64,000 nt of DNA from Ignelater luminosus. Lineage: Eukaryota > Arthropoda > Insecta > Coleoptera > Elateridae. The translations under genes were made by a program, and so were the position numbers. This document shows positions 1 to 12,599 of the stretch, one piece after another. The first letter of the stretch is position 1. Every line of letters starts with the position of its first letter. Below the pieces are notes generated by a model. The model ran no database searches. It was not told the DNA's origin and was given only the letters and a program-made list of their open reading frames with translations. Where the stretch lies: contig VTPC01000030.1 of the NCBI GenBank assembly GCA_011009095.1, positions 125,810 to 189,809 on the forward strand. The letters run 5' to 3'.

Positions 1-3000
1 GTTTTTCCCTAATTATATTATCAGTCTCTATTTGATATGTTTTTTTATATTTTTTTCATTTCTGAGTTTGTATACTTTAATTCTTGTATGTTCTTCAATT
101 TTTCTTTCTCTATTTTTTCACTTTGCATGTTTGCTATTACTAATCTATAGTTTTAGATCCAATTTCTGTTTTGGAAATTGTCATTATTTTCTTCATTTCG
201 TCTTGAAAAGGTTATAAAGTCAATAATGCTTCAATTCTTTGATTCCAAAATGTACTTCCTATTAATAATTCATTTTGTATGCAAAACTCAATCATACTTC
301 TACCATTTCTATTCAATGTTTGCTCTCTATATTCTCATATAATGCCAAGTCCTTTCTCTTTATCTTTTCCTATTCTGGCATTCCTAGTCTTTCATTACTA
401 TAATTTGTTTATTGTTTTTTTTTATTTTATTTATTACTCTTTGCAATTTTTCGTAACTTCATTAGAAATATAAAACTGAACACAGTTTTATGACTTATTG
501 AATATAGGATTGGAAATTTTGCGACAATGAGCATACTAAGTGGTCTCAGATATAAATTTTTGAGATTTCCGAAAAACAGAACCTACAAAGAAATATCTAG
601 AAACATACAATATGCAATACAAAAATTACTCATTTATTCAATTAAATATTAATACTGTCTCGTGTGTTGGCAGAAACGTGTATATCGCAATTTAAAAATG
701 ACTTTTTCATGTCATACATTAATGTGTTAAACGATGCAAGAATTGCATAATTTTATTATAACATAAATAGGGAAATGTTTTGGATATTTAAACCTTGAAT
801 TTCTAATGTGGCACTACGAAGTAGTTAATCCGGATGAGCTTCTGATAAGTTACGTAGGTATTTATTTCGAAGCAATTCTAATTCAAAAAATTAGAATAAA
901 CGAAAATTTTTTGGTTCCTAACCTCTTAATAAAACAAAACCGCTTTATTCGACATTTCGAAGGTAAACAAATCATAATAAATAAAAATCTAAAATGTAAT
1001 ATGCACATCTTTTGTCGCAGATTCATAAATAACTTAGATTTATTACTGAAAGTGTAGTTGTATATTTCATTCGCAGCGGTAGATACCATTATAATCCCAT
1101 TATGTCTTTAAATGCAGTAACGTTTTACTCTTTAAAAGGGTTCGTGAAACGCCTCATGGTAAAACACTGACTATACTTCCACTTAACACAAACCTCTTTT
1201 CTGTTTTTCCCCTTAAATTGCATAACCTCTATGTATAGGTAAAATTATCATACAAAATTTATTATAAATAATATTGGAAATCCAGTAGTGATATCTTGAG
1301 GCAGTTGCAACTTGCAACTCATGTACGGTCATGTTCTCGTATGCGGTAAAAACAGATCACGACATATGTTAAAATACTAAAAATGAAATCGTGCAACTTC
1401 AATAGTAAGCATCGTGATGGTAGTCGACTAACGTGCCGAATGATCACATCATCAGGCGATATATTTCATACCGGGATAAGGAAATGCAAATTTTTCATTC
1501 TCTTTCGTGTCGCTTTCCATCTCCTTTTTTGTTAAAGGAAAAAACTTACCAAAAAGATGTAGCAATACCAAGTCCTTCGTATCTCCCAAAAACTTTTATT
1601 ATTTCGTAAATTACGTAGGTAATAAACGATGTGTGCCTACTGGTTCCCACAGTTCTTTTTCGAGATTCCTCTATATTATGGGCGTATGCATGCTTGCGGA
1701 TTATTTTGGAAAGAAACTGACGGCTTCGTGACAGTTTAAGGACAAGAATTAAGTCATCACTTATGTTTGTTTGGGATATAAATAATTACTCCTGTTATTT
1801 GACATTGTACTATTACAATGCAGTAATAAGGCAGTTCTATTAATTGTATCACCTACATGCTACACGTTTTGTGAGTCATGAATGATGGGAATGAAGGGCA
1901 TTTATACGTTTTTATGAAAATTAATTTAAACGTGATTCATTCTGCTTAGCCTGACATAACTTCGAGTGGGAAGGTTTTGTATAAACTACCAGGTGCAATA
2001 GTTGCGCTTTTGAGGTGACACAATTACACAAAAAATATATGAAATTATTAATGTTAATTACCTCGACTAATATTCATGATGTAAGCTACAATTTTTTAAG
2101 AGGGCGGTATGTTTTAATGCAAGACCTTCTCAGTGGGTTCCTTTTTTTTATTTAGTTAAAGCTCAATTAAGATGCTAAAATATTAATATTCAGAACGAAA
2201 AATGTTGTTTAAGTCGTGTCCTTAATTAACAAATTGAGATAAATAATGAGGAATTAATAGCTAATGCATATATAATTAATGTGTGGAAACCCTGCATTTG
2301 AATAAGACACAAACTTGTAACCTTATTAGGCTGAAATTAATCATTTTGCTTTGTAAAAATTTTGCGATAGTATAATAAAAACCAAATTAGTGTTTTATTT
2401 TAAATTCTAACATTTAAATTAACATTTCTGTGATGTTTCACATTTACTAATTACAGAGATGACTTGAATATTAAAAATATACTAAAAAAATATATCTTTG
2501 TTCCTTAAACGATTACGTTCTTCTAGATGATATATCATTTTTAAAAATCATAGGAAAACTCCACACTTGCGAAAATGTTGAACGCACCAACAAACACAAC
2601 ATAATTTCAACATAATTTAAATGTTATTACTAATTAACTCACACACGGAAGTCGATTATAAAACATTTTTAAGGTTAATGATCCAATAAGAGTTGTTTGT
2701 CATAAAGTTTTGTTCTGTCTCGCTTTGTCGTGCATAACAAGGTTTTTCCAGAATTTTTTGGTAAGAATATACTGTAACTAACTGCAAAATCCAGAAAGGG
2801 GGTGAGGTACACAAATCTAGAAGGTTTAAACTTACTCCCTACTGTTAGCCTACCTTCGAAACTGTTTAATTTTTCAAAACGCTTCAGGAAAGCCTTCTGC
2901 CTTCTAAACAAAATGTGTGCTGAATAAGTCACTTATCTATTATTCTTAGATAATTTCTGATTGATGTGAGAAAACAGTGCCATTCATAAGACCATCAATC

Positions 3001-4879
3001 AGTGTTTCCTGTAATGGATTTAAATTTAAATTTTATTTTAATTTACAAAATCTGAACAAGCAATGTCAAGGAAAAATAGACGGTTTTTTGACTGGATTGC
3101 TTCTCTTTAATGCCATAAATGATAAAATTATGAAACTTAAATAGCTACTGTAAGGTTCTTACTATGCCCCGAAGTGAACAATACATTAAACTTATTTGCT
3201 TGGTTTGATAAATAAGCAAATGTAATATTGATATAGTCCTGCAGATACTGCAGCTAGAATAAGTCTAGTTAAAGGAATGTGGTAAACGACAATTGTTTGC
3301 AACGCAAGAGAGCGTCCTCATCACCCCAGAGTCAACAATTGCGTTATTTGAATCTCTCTTAATGGTGGACATCTTTAAGAGTCACTTTTTCTCATATGAT
3401 TTCCTTTGTTGGTAGATTGAATTGCATAGTCGCTAAAATATCAGCAATTTGACAAAAGAGAATAAAGTAACAAGTGCCATCTTCAGGAAAAATTTGTTTA
3501 CTCCAAAGATTTTTGAGGATACCATGTATATGAAGATACTCCTCTAGATCAAATTCAAAAGACCAAAGGAGATGAAATCAAATTACTACTAAAATAGACT
3601 TTTCGCGAACATTACACAAATTCCTGCAAAACCAGAAAAAAATCTTGAAGCTTGCTTTTGACATTGCTAAATTGCTGAGTAAGACCAAAAACATGCTGAG
3701 AACTGTTGGATTTATCAGTCTCCAAGTCCAAAGTTTCTTTACTAACCTTAAAGTGCCTTACTAGAAATACCAATCTGACTCATCCGACATCTACAAGCAT
3801 TGTGCATAAATAGCAAAAGCTGAGCTAAAAAAGGTAAACATATGCAGAACGTGGTAAAATCCACTACTGTGTTTTGCATGAGTGCACTTTACTTTAATTT
3901 TTCTAAAGACAAATTTAACAAACGGCTAATGGTTAGTGTTTTACCTCAAAATGTAGATGTAGCTTAACCGACCATCGAATGGAAAATTTTTTTTAGTGGA
4001 CTGTAGCTCTTACAATCTTCAAAATCAACCAGAGAAAAACCAGTTCTTTTGATGCCAGAGTAACCTTAGAAAACTTTCGGTGGTAAAGTATGACCAGAAA
4101 AACCACTTGCATAATGTTAACAGATCCCTACATACCACACATAGGTTCTAACATTCAAACAGAGTTTTAAAGTTGAGGCTTGGTAGGGACAGCTTTTAGC
4201 AGAACTGTTAGATTAGACTCAACACCGGGATCTACCCCTTTAAAGAAAATATTGTTACCGACTTGGACTATCTGCTGCTATCATCAAGGTTCCTTTACAC
4301 TCTAGTATCGATTTTTCTACACCACTACAACCGAATATCAATACGCTGAATATCGAGAAACAACTTTATCTTGACGAAGAAGGCATGGACCTGCTCGTCC
4401 ATGAATCCCAAGAATTTCCTTGTTTTAGATTAAGAAAATACTGAGCCACCACCATCAATATCACAGAGGCTCACAAAACACATTTATCATTCCTAAAGCT
4501 GAGACTAAACTAGTTGGAGAAAAGGCAGAAGAGACAAAATTTTGACAAGAATATTTTCCTTGAAAGAAATAGTGCAAAGCGAAATAAGGCACAACGATCA
4601 AGATTCAACCGGATAAGGGCGAGAAATATAGAGAGATGCTATTCATTACATAAATGTACTTTGGAACAATCTCCCAATCAAGGACTATGAAGGACTGTTG
4701 CTATCCTTAGTGACCTAAAAAGTGAAACGATCTTATGCTAAGGCGACCAAAAAAAAACATTAGCCCTAAAAGAGAAGAAATAAAGAAACGAATGCCGGCA
4801 CTAAAAGACAGAAATTGGTGTGTGAGCTATTCAGTTCTTAATATAATCCATGCTACTTTCAAGCTAGAAACGTCCAAGG
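1..4879. other. Gene-free AT-rich stretch
   Basis: I see no supported gene here. Open frames are short (under 90 codons), T-rich or A-rich, and match nothing I recognise. The first 480 bases are pyrimidine-rich on the + strand. From about 3420 to 4700 the base composition is a little more balanced and may be old transposon sequence, but no domain could be read in any frame. Confidence 0.6.
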
Positions 4880-6440
4880 CATCTTCGTTTAGTAACTGAT
4901 ATAATTTTACGTAGATGCTCTAACATCATTACGTCAACTGGCTTAGGTTCTTCAGCTCGTTCATTCATCATTCCTGCTACCCCCTGCCGACGCTGTCTTA
5001 CTTTCCTCGGCAAGTTTGTCAATTAAGCACGACGCCTTTGATGCTCTTCAGTAAGGGAACTCATGAGGTCTTTCAGGAACTGTCTTCGTACACATGTATA
5101 TGTCTTGTTATTTGTTATATAAATTATCCAAGCATTTATAGCTGCAATATTCATAAGATGAAAAAAATCAGCATGAGACAACGGTGCGTGGTTCTTGCTA
5201 CGTCATACGTAGCACACATCTTGTCTACGGTATCCACACCGCTCTTGGTTGAGTTATAGAATGTGATCATCTCTGGTTTATTTTTATTGCCGGATTCTGG
5301 ATCGATTGTATCGTCGAGGTGCATACTGGAAGCGAAGATAACGTTTTTGCCTTTGCGTGGCGCACAATTGTCGTACTTGCTTGATAACCAAAGACACTTG
5401 AAGACTCAGGACAATTTTTGTATTAACAAATTCGGGAGGCAAATCAGATTTATTTTTTTAACAATCTCAACTAACGTCAAGTTGTGATCTCTTATCAGTT
5501 TGCTTATAAGTGGAAAGGACGTGAAATAGTTATCACAGGTAATATTTCGTTCAGTGCCAAAAATAGGAGAAGCAAGTCTTAACACGACACTTGCAGTATC
5601 ATTTGGAAAAGAAAAACGCTCTTCAGGTTGTTTTCCAACGTACAGTTCCATGTTCTGGGTGTATAGCATTTCTGCGTCAACCATGGAGAAAATTTTTATT
5701 CCATACTTGTTGGATTTCGAAGGGATGTATTGCCGAAATGAGCACCGAACCCTAAATGCCGGCAACTATTCACCAATCGTTGCAAATGGACTAATCGTGT
5801 AGCACTTTTTACAATTAGGAACAAAACTGTCGAATAACTGTCTTATTGGCGTCAGTAAAAATAAAAATTTCTCTTTGGACATTGTCAAAACTAGAACTTT
5901 TCAACCCCAGTTACTATTTTTCTCCCAGAGATTGAGGCGGTTGCTCCGCAAAACTCCCGCCAGATATAATAAGCCTAGTAATGCCTTTATTTCAACTAGG
6001 TCGACGCTCTTCGCATCCCTTGGTCGAGAAAAGTTATCTCTCTGTGACTGAATCCTTTTGTTCGCATTTTCAATAAAAATTTCCATCACAGAAGAATAAA
6101 TTCCAACATTCGTATACAGTCTTTATATTTAAGGTCTAACGCCAGGTAACGGCGTAACAATATTGCATTTTCGAGTCCTACTTTTTTTATTTGGAACATT
6201 ATGTTTACTCCAAGTGGTTCTCCTATCTTTTCCAAGAAATGCTGACATACGTAGAACTTTTAGCGGACGCTGAGCACATTCCTTTTCGGAGTCTATTTCT
6301 TGCTCGGTATCCGTTTCTTACGTTCTTTTTTCGATGTTGTCCTCCTCAGGGTCAGATTCTTCATCAATAGGATCTTTTTCTTCTTCAACTTCCAAAGAAG
6401 TCGTAAAAGACAATCCTGTTCCACCTCGTAAGACATCTAG
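4880..6440 (-). pseudogene. piggyBac-like transposase, decayed
   Basis: Reading the minus strand from about 6436 downwards gives an acidic, Glu/Asp-rich N-terminal part, then a segment with NIVTPLPGVRP (about 6140-6180), then the DDE_Tnp_1_7 domain. Landmarks are ENANKRIQSQ near 6050, RCSFRQYIPSKSNKYGIKIF near 5700, NITCDNYFTS near 5530, and KPEMITFYNSTKSGVDTVDK near 5250, followed by NIAAINAWIIYITNN near 5115. These match piggyBac transposases in order. Of the three catalytic Asp positions, the second (TCDN) and third (GVDT) are present, but the first (normally in a TIDE context) reads TIGE and is followed directly by a stop. There are further frameshifts, including one in a T7 run near 5161. 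I could not find convincing TTAA-flanked terminal repeats. Certain as to family; clearly non-functional. Confidence 0.88.
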
Positions 6441-7994
6441 AGTTTGCTACACCAAAGACCGATAAAAGCCAGAAACTTATCTTGAAAATTAATAGAATTC
6501 AGTAAAACACAAATTAAAAATAATCTGTCACAGTAACGTTACAATTCGCGCCGGGTCTAACAGACTTTTAACACAATTTTCGACTAAAAATAAACAGCTC
6601 AGACGTGGGGCTTCTTGAGTCAACTCGTCAACTAAACATCGAGAGCTACTGTGCATTTCAGCCGCCTGTCTCACCCCATCACCACATAAACTGTACAGAC
6701 ATATGCGTCGGGTCTGTGAGACTTGGCGCGAGTCGTGGAGGGTTCAGATGTTGTTTTGGTAGAATAGCTTTCGTATGAACAATCTTTAACGATATAAACA
6801 TTTTGCTTTCCCAAACCCGTGGCAGTTTGCTTTATGAGGATTTCATTTTAAAACGGTAATCATTAAAATTCGAATTTATATGCGAAAACTGTCTAGAATA
6901 TGCGGGTGTATATGCAAGAATTTTATGCAAAATATGAAGCAAGATGTCCAAAATACGCAACAGAACATGCGCAATAAAAAATAAACATTCAAAATTTAAG
7001 CTTAAAATGTTTTTTTAATTTGGCAATGCACTGCGAAGGAATGTATTACAAAACTGATTTCAACGTTGCTGTACTTATTTTAAGTAAACGTCAGTAGGAC
7101 TGTCTAGCAAAGAAGCCAAGTGCAGAGTCGAATTACTCTCAGTGAAAGTCAATACTTTTTAGGAACAAAATTCAACAACTGCATTAAGATATTGAAAGAC
7201 GAAAATGATTTGCTACGAACAACATTAAAAATCAACTTCTTTAGTATGGAAGTACACTGAAAATAGAAAATATTGCCACAATTTATAGTAAAATGTAATA
7301 ACTATATGCCTTAAAATTAGAAAAATATGAAGAATTATGCGGGTCGCATTAAAATATGCTAAAGATGCAAAATAATAGATAGGATATGCCAAAATTTGCA
7401 TTTTGCATGAAATGATTTTACTTTGATTTACCAAGTTAAAACTAGCTTGTCGTATCATGTATGCGTTGGGGACATAGCGTGGAAAAAGACCGCTGAGTGA
7501 TTCCAGTTTTGGTTAGCTGAGGGAAATGCGAGTGTGCCATGCTTATCGTCGCGAAGATAGAGAATAAAGCGTAAGGAGCATGCAAATAAAAGACGACGTA
7601 TATATTGCTGGAAGAAAAATTATTTTTGTAGAGATAACATTTTTCGATATTGTGGAATTTGGGCAGAGTTTAGATTGAATTTATATATAGGGCAGAACTA
7701 CCAGGAGAATCACACCCATCTCCAATTTGAGCAGCTGCAAGCGCATTTAATTTTTAAACGATGCCCTTTGAGTCGTTTTTTTTTTGTTATTGGCAATCGC
7801 AATCTTTTGTGGGAATAAAGGGAAATAGGAAAGTAAGTTTTACATGTACAAAATAACTATTTTAAGTGAGAACTTTAGTAGGACAGACTTCCAATTTTGG
7901 CTTATTTTTGTCAACATTTCCCTATTGCTTGTTTGTGTTTATGGTTCAGCATTTTTAACTAAATTTACACAATGTATTTATTAAATGTATTAGA
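6441..7994. other. Gene-free stretch with clustered ATATGC-type motifs
   Basis: No gene is seen. From about 6885 to 7405 short motifs such as ATATGC, TATGCGGG, TTATGC and GATGCAA occur many times on both sides of a plainer centre. AATATGCGGGTG near 6898 resembles ATTATGCGGGTCG near 7336. Subterminal motif clusters of this sort occur in non-autonomous hAT-like elements, but no ends or target duplications were identified, so the nature is open. Confidence 0.3.
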
Positions 7995-7996
7995 TA

Positions 7997-9289
7997 CGAG
8001 GGTGGTCTGAAAAGTTTCCGACCTCAAGGTGAAGATGGCAGCACTCGTAAATAGAAGTTACTGAATTTCGTTGTTCATCTGTTGACAGTTACTCACCAAA
8101 GTTTCAGCCATTTTAAACGCGCAGTTTTTATGTAACAGTCGTTGAAGTGAGTTGATGTGAGTTTTTTTGTGAAAATGGACAAAATCGAGTATCGAGCTGT
8201 CATTAAATATTTGTTTTTGAAAGGCAATACGTCTTCGCAAATAAAAGATGAGTTGGATTCTGTGTATGGGGACTCTGCACCATCATTTACCACAGTGAAA
8301 TTTTGGGCTGCTGAATTTAAACGTGGCCGTAAGAGCTTGGGAGACGATGAACGTTCGGGACGTCCAAAAACTGCAACTACCGACAAAAACATCGCCAAAG
8401 TTCACCAAATGATGCTAGACGACCGCCGAATTAAAGTGAGAGAGATAGCAGAGGTTATGAACATGTCAAAAGAACGTGTTTATCACATATTAAATCAACA
8501 TTTAGGCATGAGAAAGCTGTCCGCGCGTTGGGTGCCGCGTTTGCTCACGTTAGACCAAAAACGTGTTCGAATGAATATTTACAACGCTCTTTTGGCGCAG
8601 TTTAGGCGAAATAAATCCGAGTTTTGGCGCCGATTAATTACTGTAGATGAAACTTGGATACACCATTATACGCCCGAAACAAAAATACAGTCCAAACAGT
8701 GGACTGCAAAGGGGGAACCGGCTCCAAAAAAAGCAAAAACTGTTTTTTCGGCTGGGAAAGTGATGGCGACTGTTTTTTGGGATAGTCATGGAGTTATTTT
8801 AATCGATTATCTTCAAAAAGGAAAAATCATTACAGGAGCATACTATTCATGATTACTTGACAAGCTGAAGGCAGAACTTGCGAAAAAGCGACCACATTTG
8901 CAGAAAAAGGAAATCCTGTTTCACCAAGACAACGGTGCGTCTCACACCTCAGCGGTTGCCATGGCGAGAATCCACGAATTACGGTTTGAACTGCTTGACC
9001 ATCTGCCTTACTCACCAAATCTAGCCCCAAGCGACTTCTTTTTGTTCCCTCATCTAAAAATTGCGCTCGGAAGACAAAGATTTTCGTCAAATGAAGAGGC
9101 AATCACCTTCGTGAACAATTATTTTGCAAAGAAAAATGCCGAGTACTATTTGGACGGGTTACAGAGATGGGAGCATCGCTGGGAAAAGTGTGTAGAGTTA
9201 CAAAGAGACTATGTTGAAAAATAAAAAAAAAAATTCAGAAAAAATGTCTTGTATCTTTGTTAGGTCGGAAACTTTTCAGACCACCCTCG
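7997..9289 (+). mobile_element. mariner transposon, copy 1 (1293 bp)
   Basis: A complete Tc1/mariner-superfamily element. The 28-bp terminal inverted repeats (7997-8024 and 9262-9289) are perfect and begin CGAGGGTGGTCTGAAAAG. The TA target duplication is visible at 7995-7996 and 9290-9291. The element holds one transposase frame of normal length, interrupted once. Copies 2 and 3 in this window belong to the same family and share the ends, the leader and the coding sequence. The perfect ends suggest a fairly recent insertion compared with the other transposon remnants here. Confidence 0.95.
8175..9224 (+). pseudogene. mariner transposase with one in-frame stop
   Basis: The DDE transposase cuts and rejoins the element DNA in the nucleus. 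I take the ATG at 8175 (MDKIEYR) as start; an upstream in-frame GTG is not a plausible eukaryotic start. The frame would be 349 residues, normal for mariner. An N-terminal helix-turn-helix region is followed by the WVPRLL motif and the catalytic domain. The first Asp lies in VDETWIHHY, the second in HQDN and the third in APSDFF, with 34 residues between the last two (D34D). All three Asp are present. The only visible lesion is a TGA at 8850-8852 (codon 226), where copy 2 has a serine codon. The product would be truncated before the second and third Asp and so be inactive. Confidence 0.93.
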
Positions 9290-9291
9290 TA

Positions 9292-11834
9292 CTTCTTGTT
9301 TGGGCCCAATTTGGCTTTGCTTAAGGAGTATATTGATTTTGACAGTGCTTCAAGGTAGGTCCACTTACATCGCCCACAATTGTGAACTCCTGGAGTAGCT
9401 GGCGAATATTCTTTTTGACTGAGTTTATTACAAAATCTCATTTGTCACGACAGGCATCTGTAATTGTTACCCACAAATTTCGAACTAGTTATATCATAAT
9501 CGCTGTTGTTTATTCAGCGCTACCACCCCATTAATCTTGAACCACTCCCAATCCCCGACATATTTGACTTAGGGTGCAGCTACTAGAAGAAGTCTTGTTT
9601 TAATCGTAACTGTTAGAAGATTTTCTGGGATTATCATACTATTGTTATACTAAGATAGATAAATTATAAATACCAGATGTTGGTTTGTTTTCATCAACAT
9701 TAGTTTGTCGAACTCCGTATAATTAAATTAGTAACATAAAGGTTCTCATAGGATTAAGATTTAGGTACCTACAGTAACACAAACATTCGGTATCTCATTA
9801 GCAACCACACTCCGTTTTCTGGGGTTTACAAGCTAGGAGGGACTGTACTGTCTTTCACACAAGAAATCTTTATTTTGTTAATAAACAGCAATCTGTTAGG
9901 AATAAAACTTTTGAAACCACAAACTTAATTCTTGGATTAATAAGTATTCTTCTATTATTGAATGTATGCTGTAAACTGTATTCAATAACTTTTTTATTTC
10001 TAACAAAATACATTAATTACATTTCCACGTTCAAGAAAGTATAAATGAGCATGATATCTCATTGAATATTTTTTATTCTCAACAAATACAATAAAAGTAA
10101 CGTACAAAATAAACCAAAAAGAACCATCATCGAAGTAAATTCAACGTTGATTAAATAATTCCTAACACGTGTTCGAACCGAGATCGGGTAAAGCGGAATC
10201 TAGTATCGAAAATTCTTAGAAACGTCTAAGATAGTTAAAGACAATTAATAGTCTAATCACAAACGTAAACCAATGCCAAATATGTACTATCTGTGTTTTT
10301 AAACCAAATAGCGGTGTCTTGTTGGAACATTGTCGAGTTACCTAAAATAATTGTGTAGATTCCAGTTTGTCTTTATAACGCCTTGGCATCTAGACTACAA
10401 AAAAGAAATTTGTCGAAGAAAAACCATACCACTCAACATGTTGCTTGAATTTTAACGATTCACAATCGTTTGTTTGTAGATAAATGAGTGATCTTTACTT
10501 TTATAACTCAAATGTTACTGTAAGTACGCATGAGAACCATCATTATTTGCATGCTCTACGCATCATTTACGACAGAAATACAAATGAGAGAATACTACGA
10601 ATTTTTTAATTAAATTTAGACGTGCCTGATGTTTTTCACCCGGAACGCTTAAAAGGTGTTATTTGCCATTAAAACATTTATAAGTGAGAACTTGATAAAT
10701 GTGACTTTTCACCACCCAAGGCGTGAGAGTCATGTAGCGTAACGAAAAGACGCACTCCTCGTTTAAACATACATACATTTAATTGTGAGCACGAGAATTA
10801 TAAATTAAATAAAATGTAAACGTTAAGGTGGGTAGTAAACAATATACAATAAACTTGAGAACTTTCATAGCTGTGGTTATTTAGGAAAAGTCGTAAATAA
10901 CGAATATAGAAATTGAATAAACTTGTTCGGATAGATATTTCTTAAAATTTTATTACAACCTGCATTTACTTTGTAACTTGAGATGATGTAAAATATTCTG
11001 AGAAATTCGAGAATCACGGAAATTGGCAGGTGAAAAATTGTACACCTGTAAAAGAGAGCTAAAACCACAACTAATGGAAAAAGTGTAAAAATTAAAACAG
11101 AATCGTTCTTAGAAAATCTTTTCAATATAGACTACTCTATAATGATCACTGTTTCATGGAAAAACTAGTGATGTGGAATATAGGACGTAAACATTCTTTT
11201 AATCAGGAAATAATGTGTATAATAACCGCAAAATTAAAAATAGCTGTGAGCTTATAAACATTACATAAATGACGGTGTGCGAACAAAATTTTATCACCAC
11301 ACTATCTATTATTAGACCAGATTCTCATTAAAATATCATGAGGAAATGAATAATTACTCATGCCACTAACACGCATCGATGTTGTTAATAACCAGTACAA
11401 TAAATATTTGGAAAATTCAAATGCCAAAGATTGAAAACAGCAGCTGAACTTGTTACAAGGTAAACCCCTAGTTCCTTTATTATGTCTTATATAAGCTTCT
11501 GCTGCAGCAGTTTTATCTGTGAAACTGAAAACTTTTACGGTACTTTTACTTTTCCCAAGGTACACAGTACGTGTGCTATCGATTAAATGTTTCCATTTTA
11601 ATATTGTATGCGAAAAAGGTTACAAGATCTATTTTAGAGAATTCAGCGAATGGCATGCCTTATGATATGATTCATAAATTGTTTGATTCCATAAATTTTA
11701 TGGAATACGGATAAAAATAAGTTTATGTAAAAATAAGATAATTTTTAGCAGTCTAAAGCAATCATTTATAAATAGATACAAATTACAAGGAAAAACATAC
11801 AGAAAAAATTAACAAAAATGCAACCGAATGAAAA
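9292..11834. other. Gene-free AT-rich stretch
   Basis: No gene is seen. An open frame at 11302-11565 on the minus strand (87 codons) has no recognisable domain and no coding support. No clear repeats were noticed by eye. Confidence 0.55.
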
Positions 11835-12599
11835 GACAAAAAGCTTCTCGCTTAGAAGCAAGTCTGAGTTTCTTTGTGCAAAATCCTCCTAACTATAGTA
11901 ACACAAAAGCAAGATTAACTAATCACAGAGATATAAGTGTTGATCATACCGTTCAAGTTAGTTAGTTATGACCGCTGCCTTGCGATTACTTCCAAGATAA
12001 ATCAGAAGAAAGTTCTTTGAGCTTAGAATCACTTTTTGAGCTGAGGTATTGATGCTGCCATCTTACCAAAAATAATCTGCGTCCTACGAATATTTCATAC
12101 CTAATCATTGAGATGCGTCATATTTCGAAATGATGGCTGTTTCAGAAACTGAAGTTGCTTTTTAGCCACATAAAATGTGATAAGCGGAGCAATAAAACAA
12201 GCAAAGGCTCAAGTGGCAAAGGAGATCTCGTCGTAACTGCAGAGCTTTTAGCTTTGGTGGCATTTTCTTCTTTCTTCTGGCTTTAGTAGGCAACAATCAA
12301 TAGTGAAAAGAAAAACAAAGAAATAGAAAGGGAAAAATCACACGGCTGCACCGTTTGTTAATGTCAAGTTCAATTTTTCTTTTTTCCTTCCAGGTATACA
12401 TAATTTAAAAAGTGATTTAATGATAAGATAAGACACAAAAAGTGAACGAGAAAGAAAGTTTATGAGTCTGCCTCTCTTTCTACTTGTAAGTTGAATTTCT
12501 TGGTATTTGGATTCCGAATAATTGATTCATATTCAAGATGAGGTACCTACGAAATGTCTACTTACTTACTTATTCACTGCCTCTTAAACCCGTTAGGTG

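Noticed and set aside
32..473. Two Phe/Leu-rich open frames as small membrane proteins
   Set aside because: They come from T-rich DNA with no coding signal and no recognised family.
8157..8174. GTG start six codons upstream of the mariner ATG (also at the matching positions in copies 2 and 3)
   Set aside because: Eukaryotic translation would use the ATG of MDKIEYR; the upstream codons are only open by chance.
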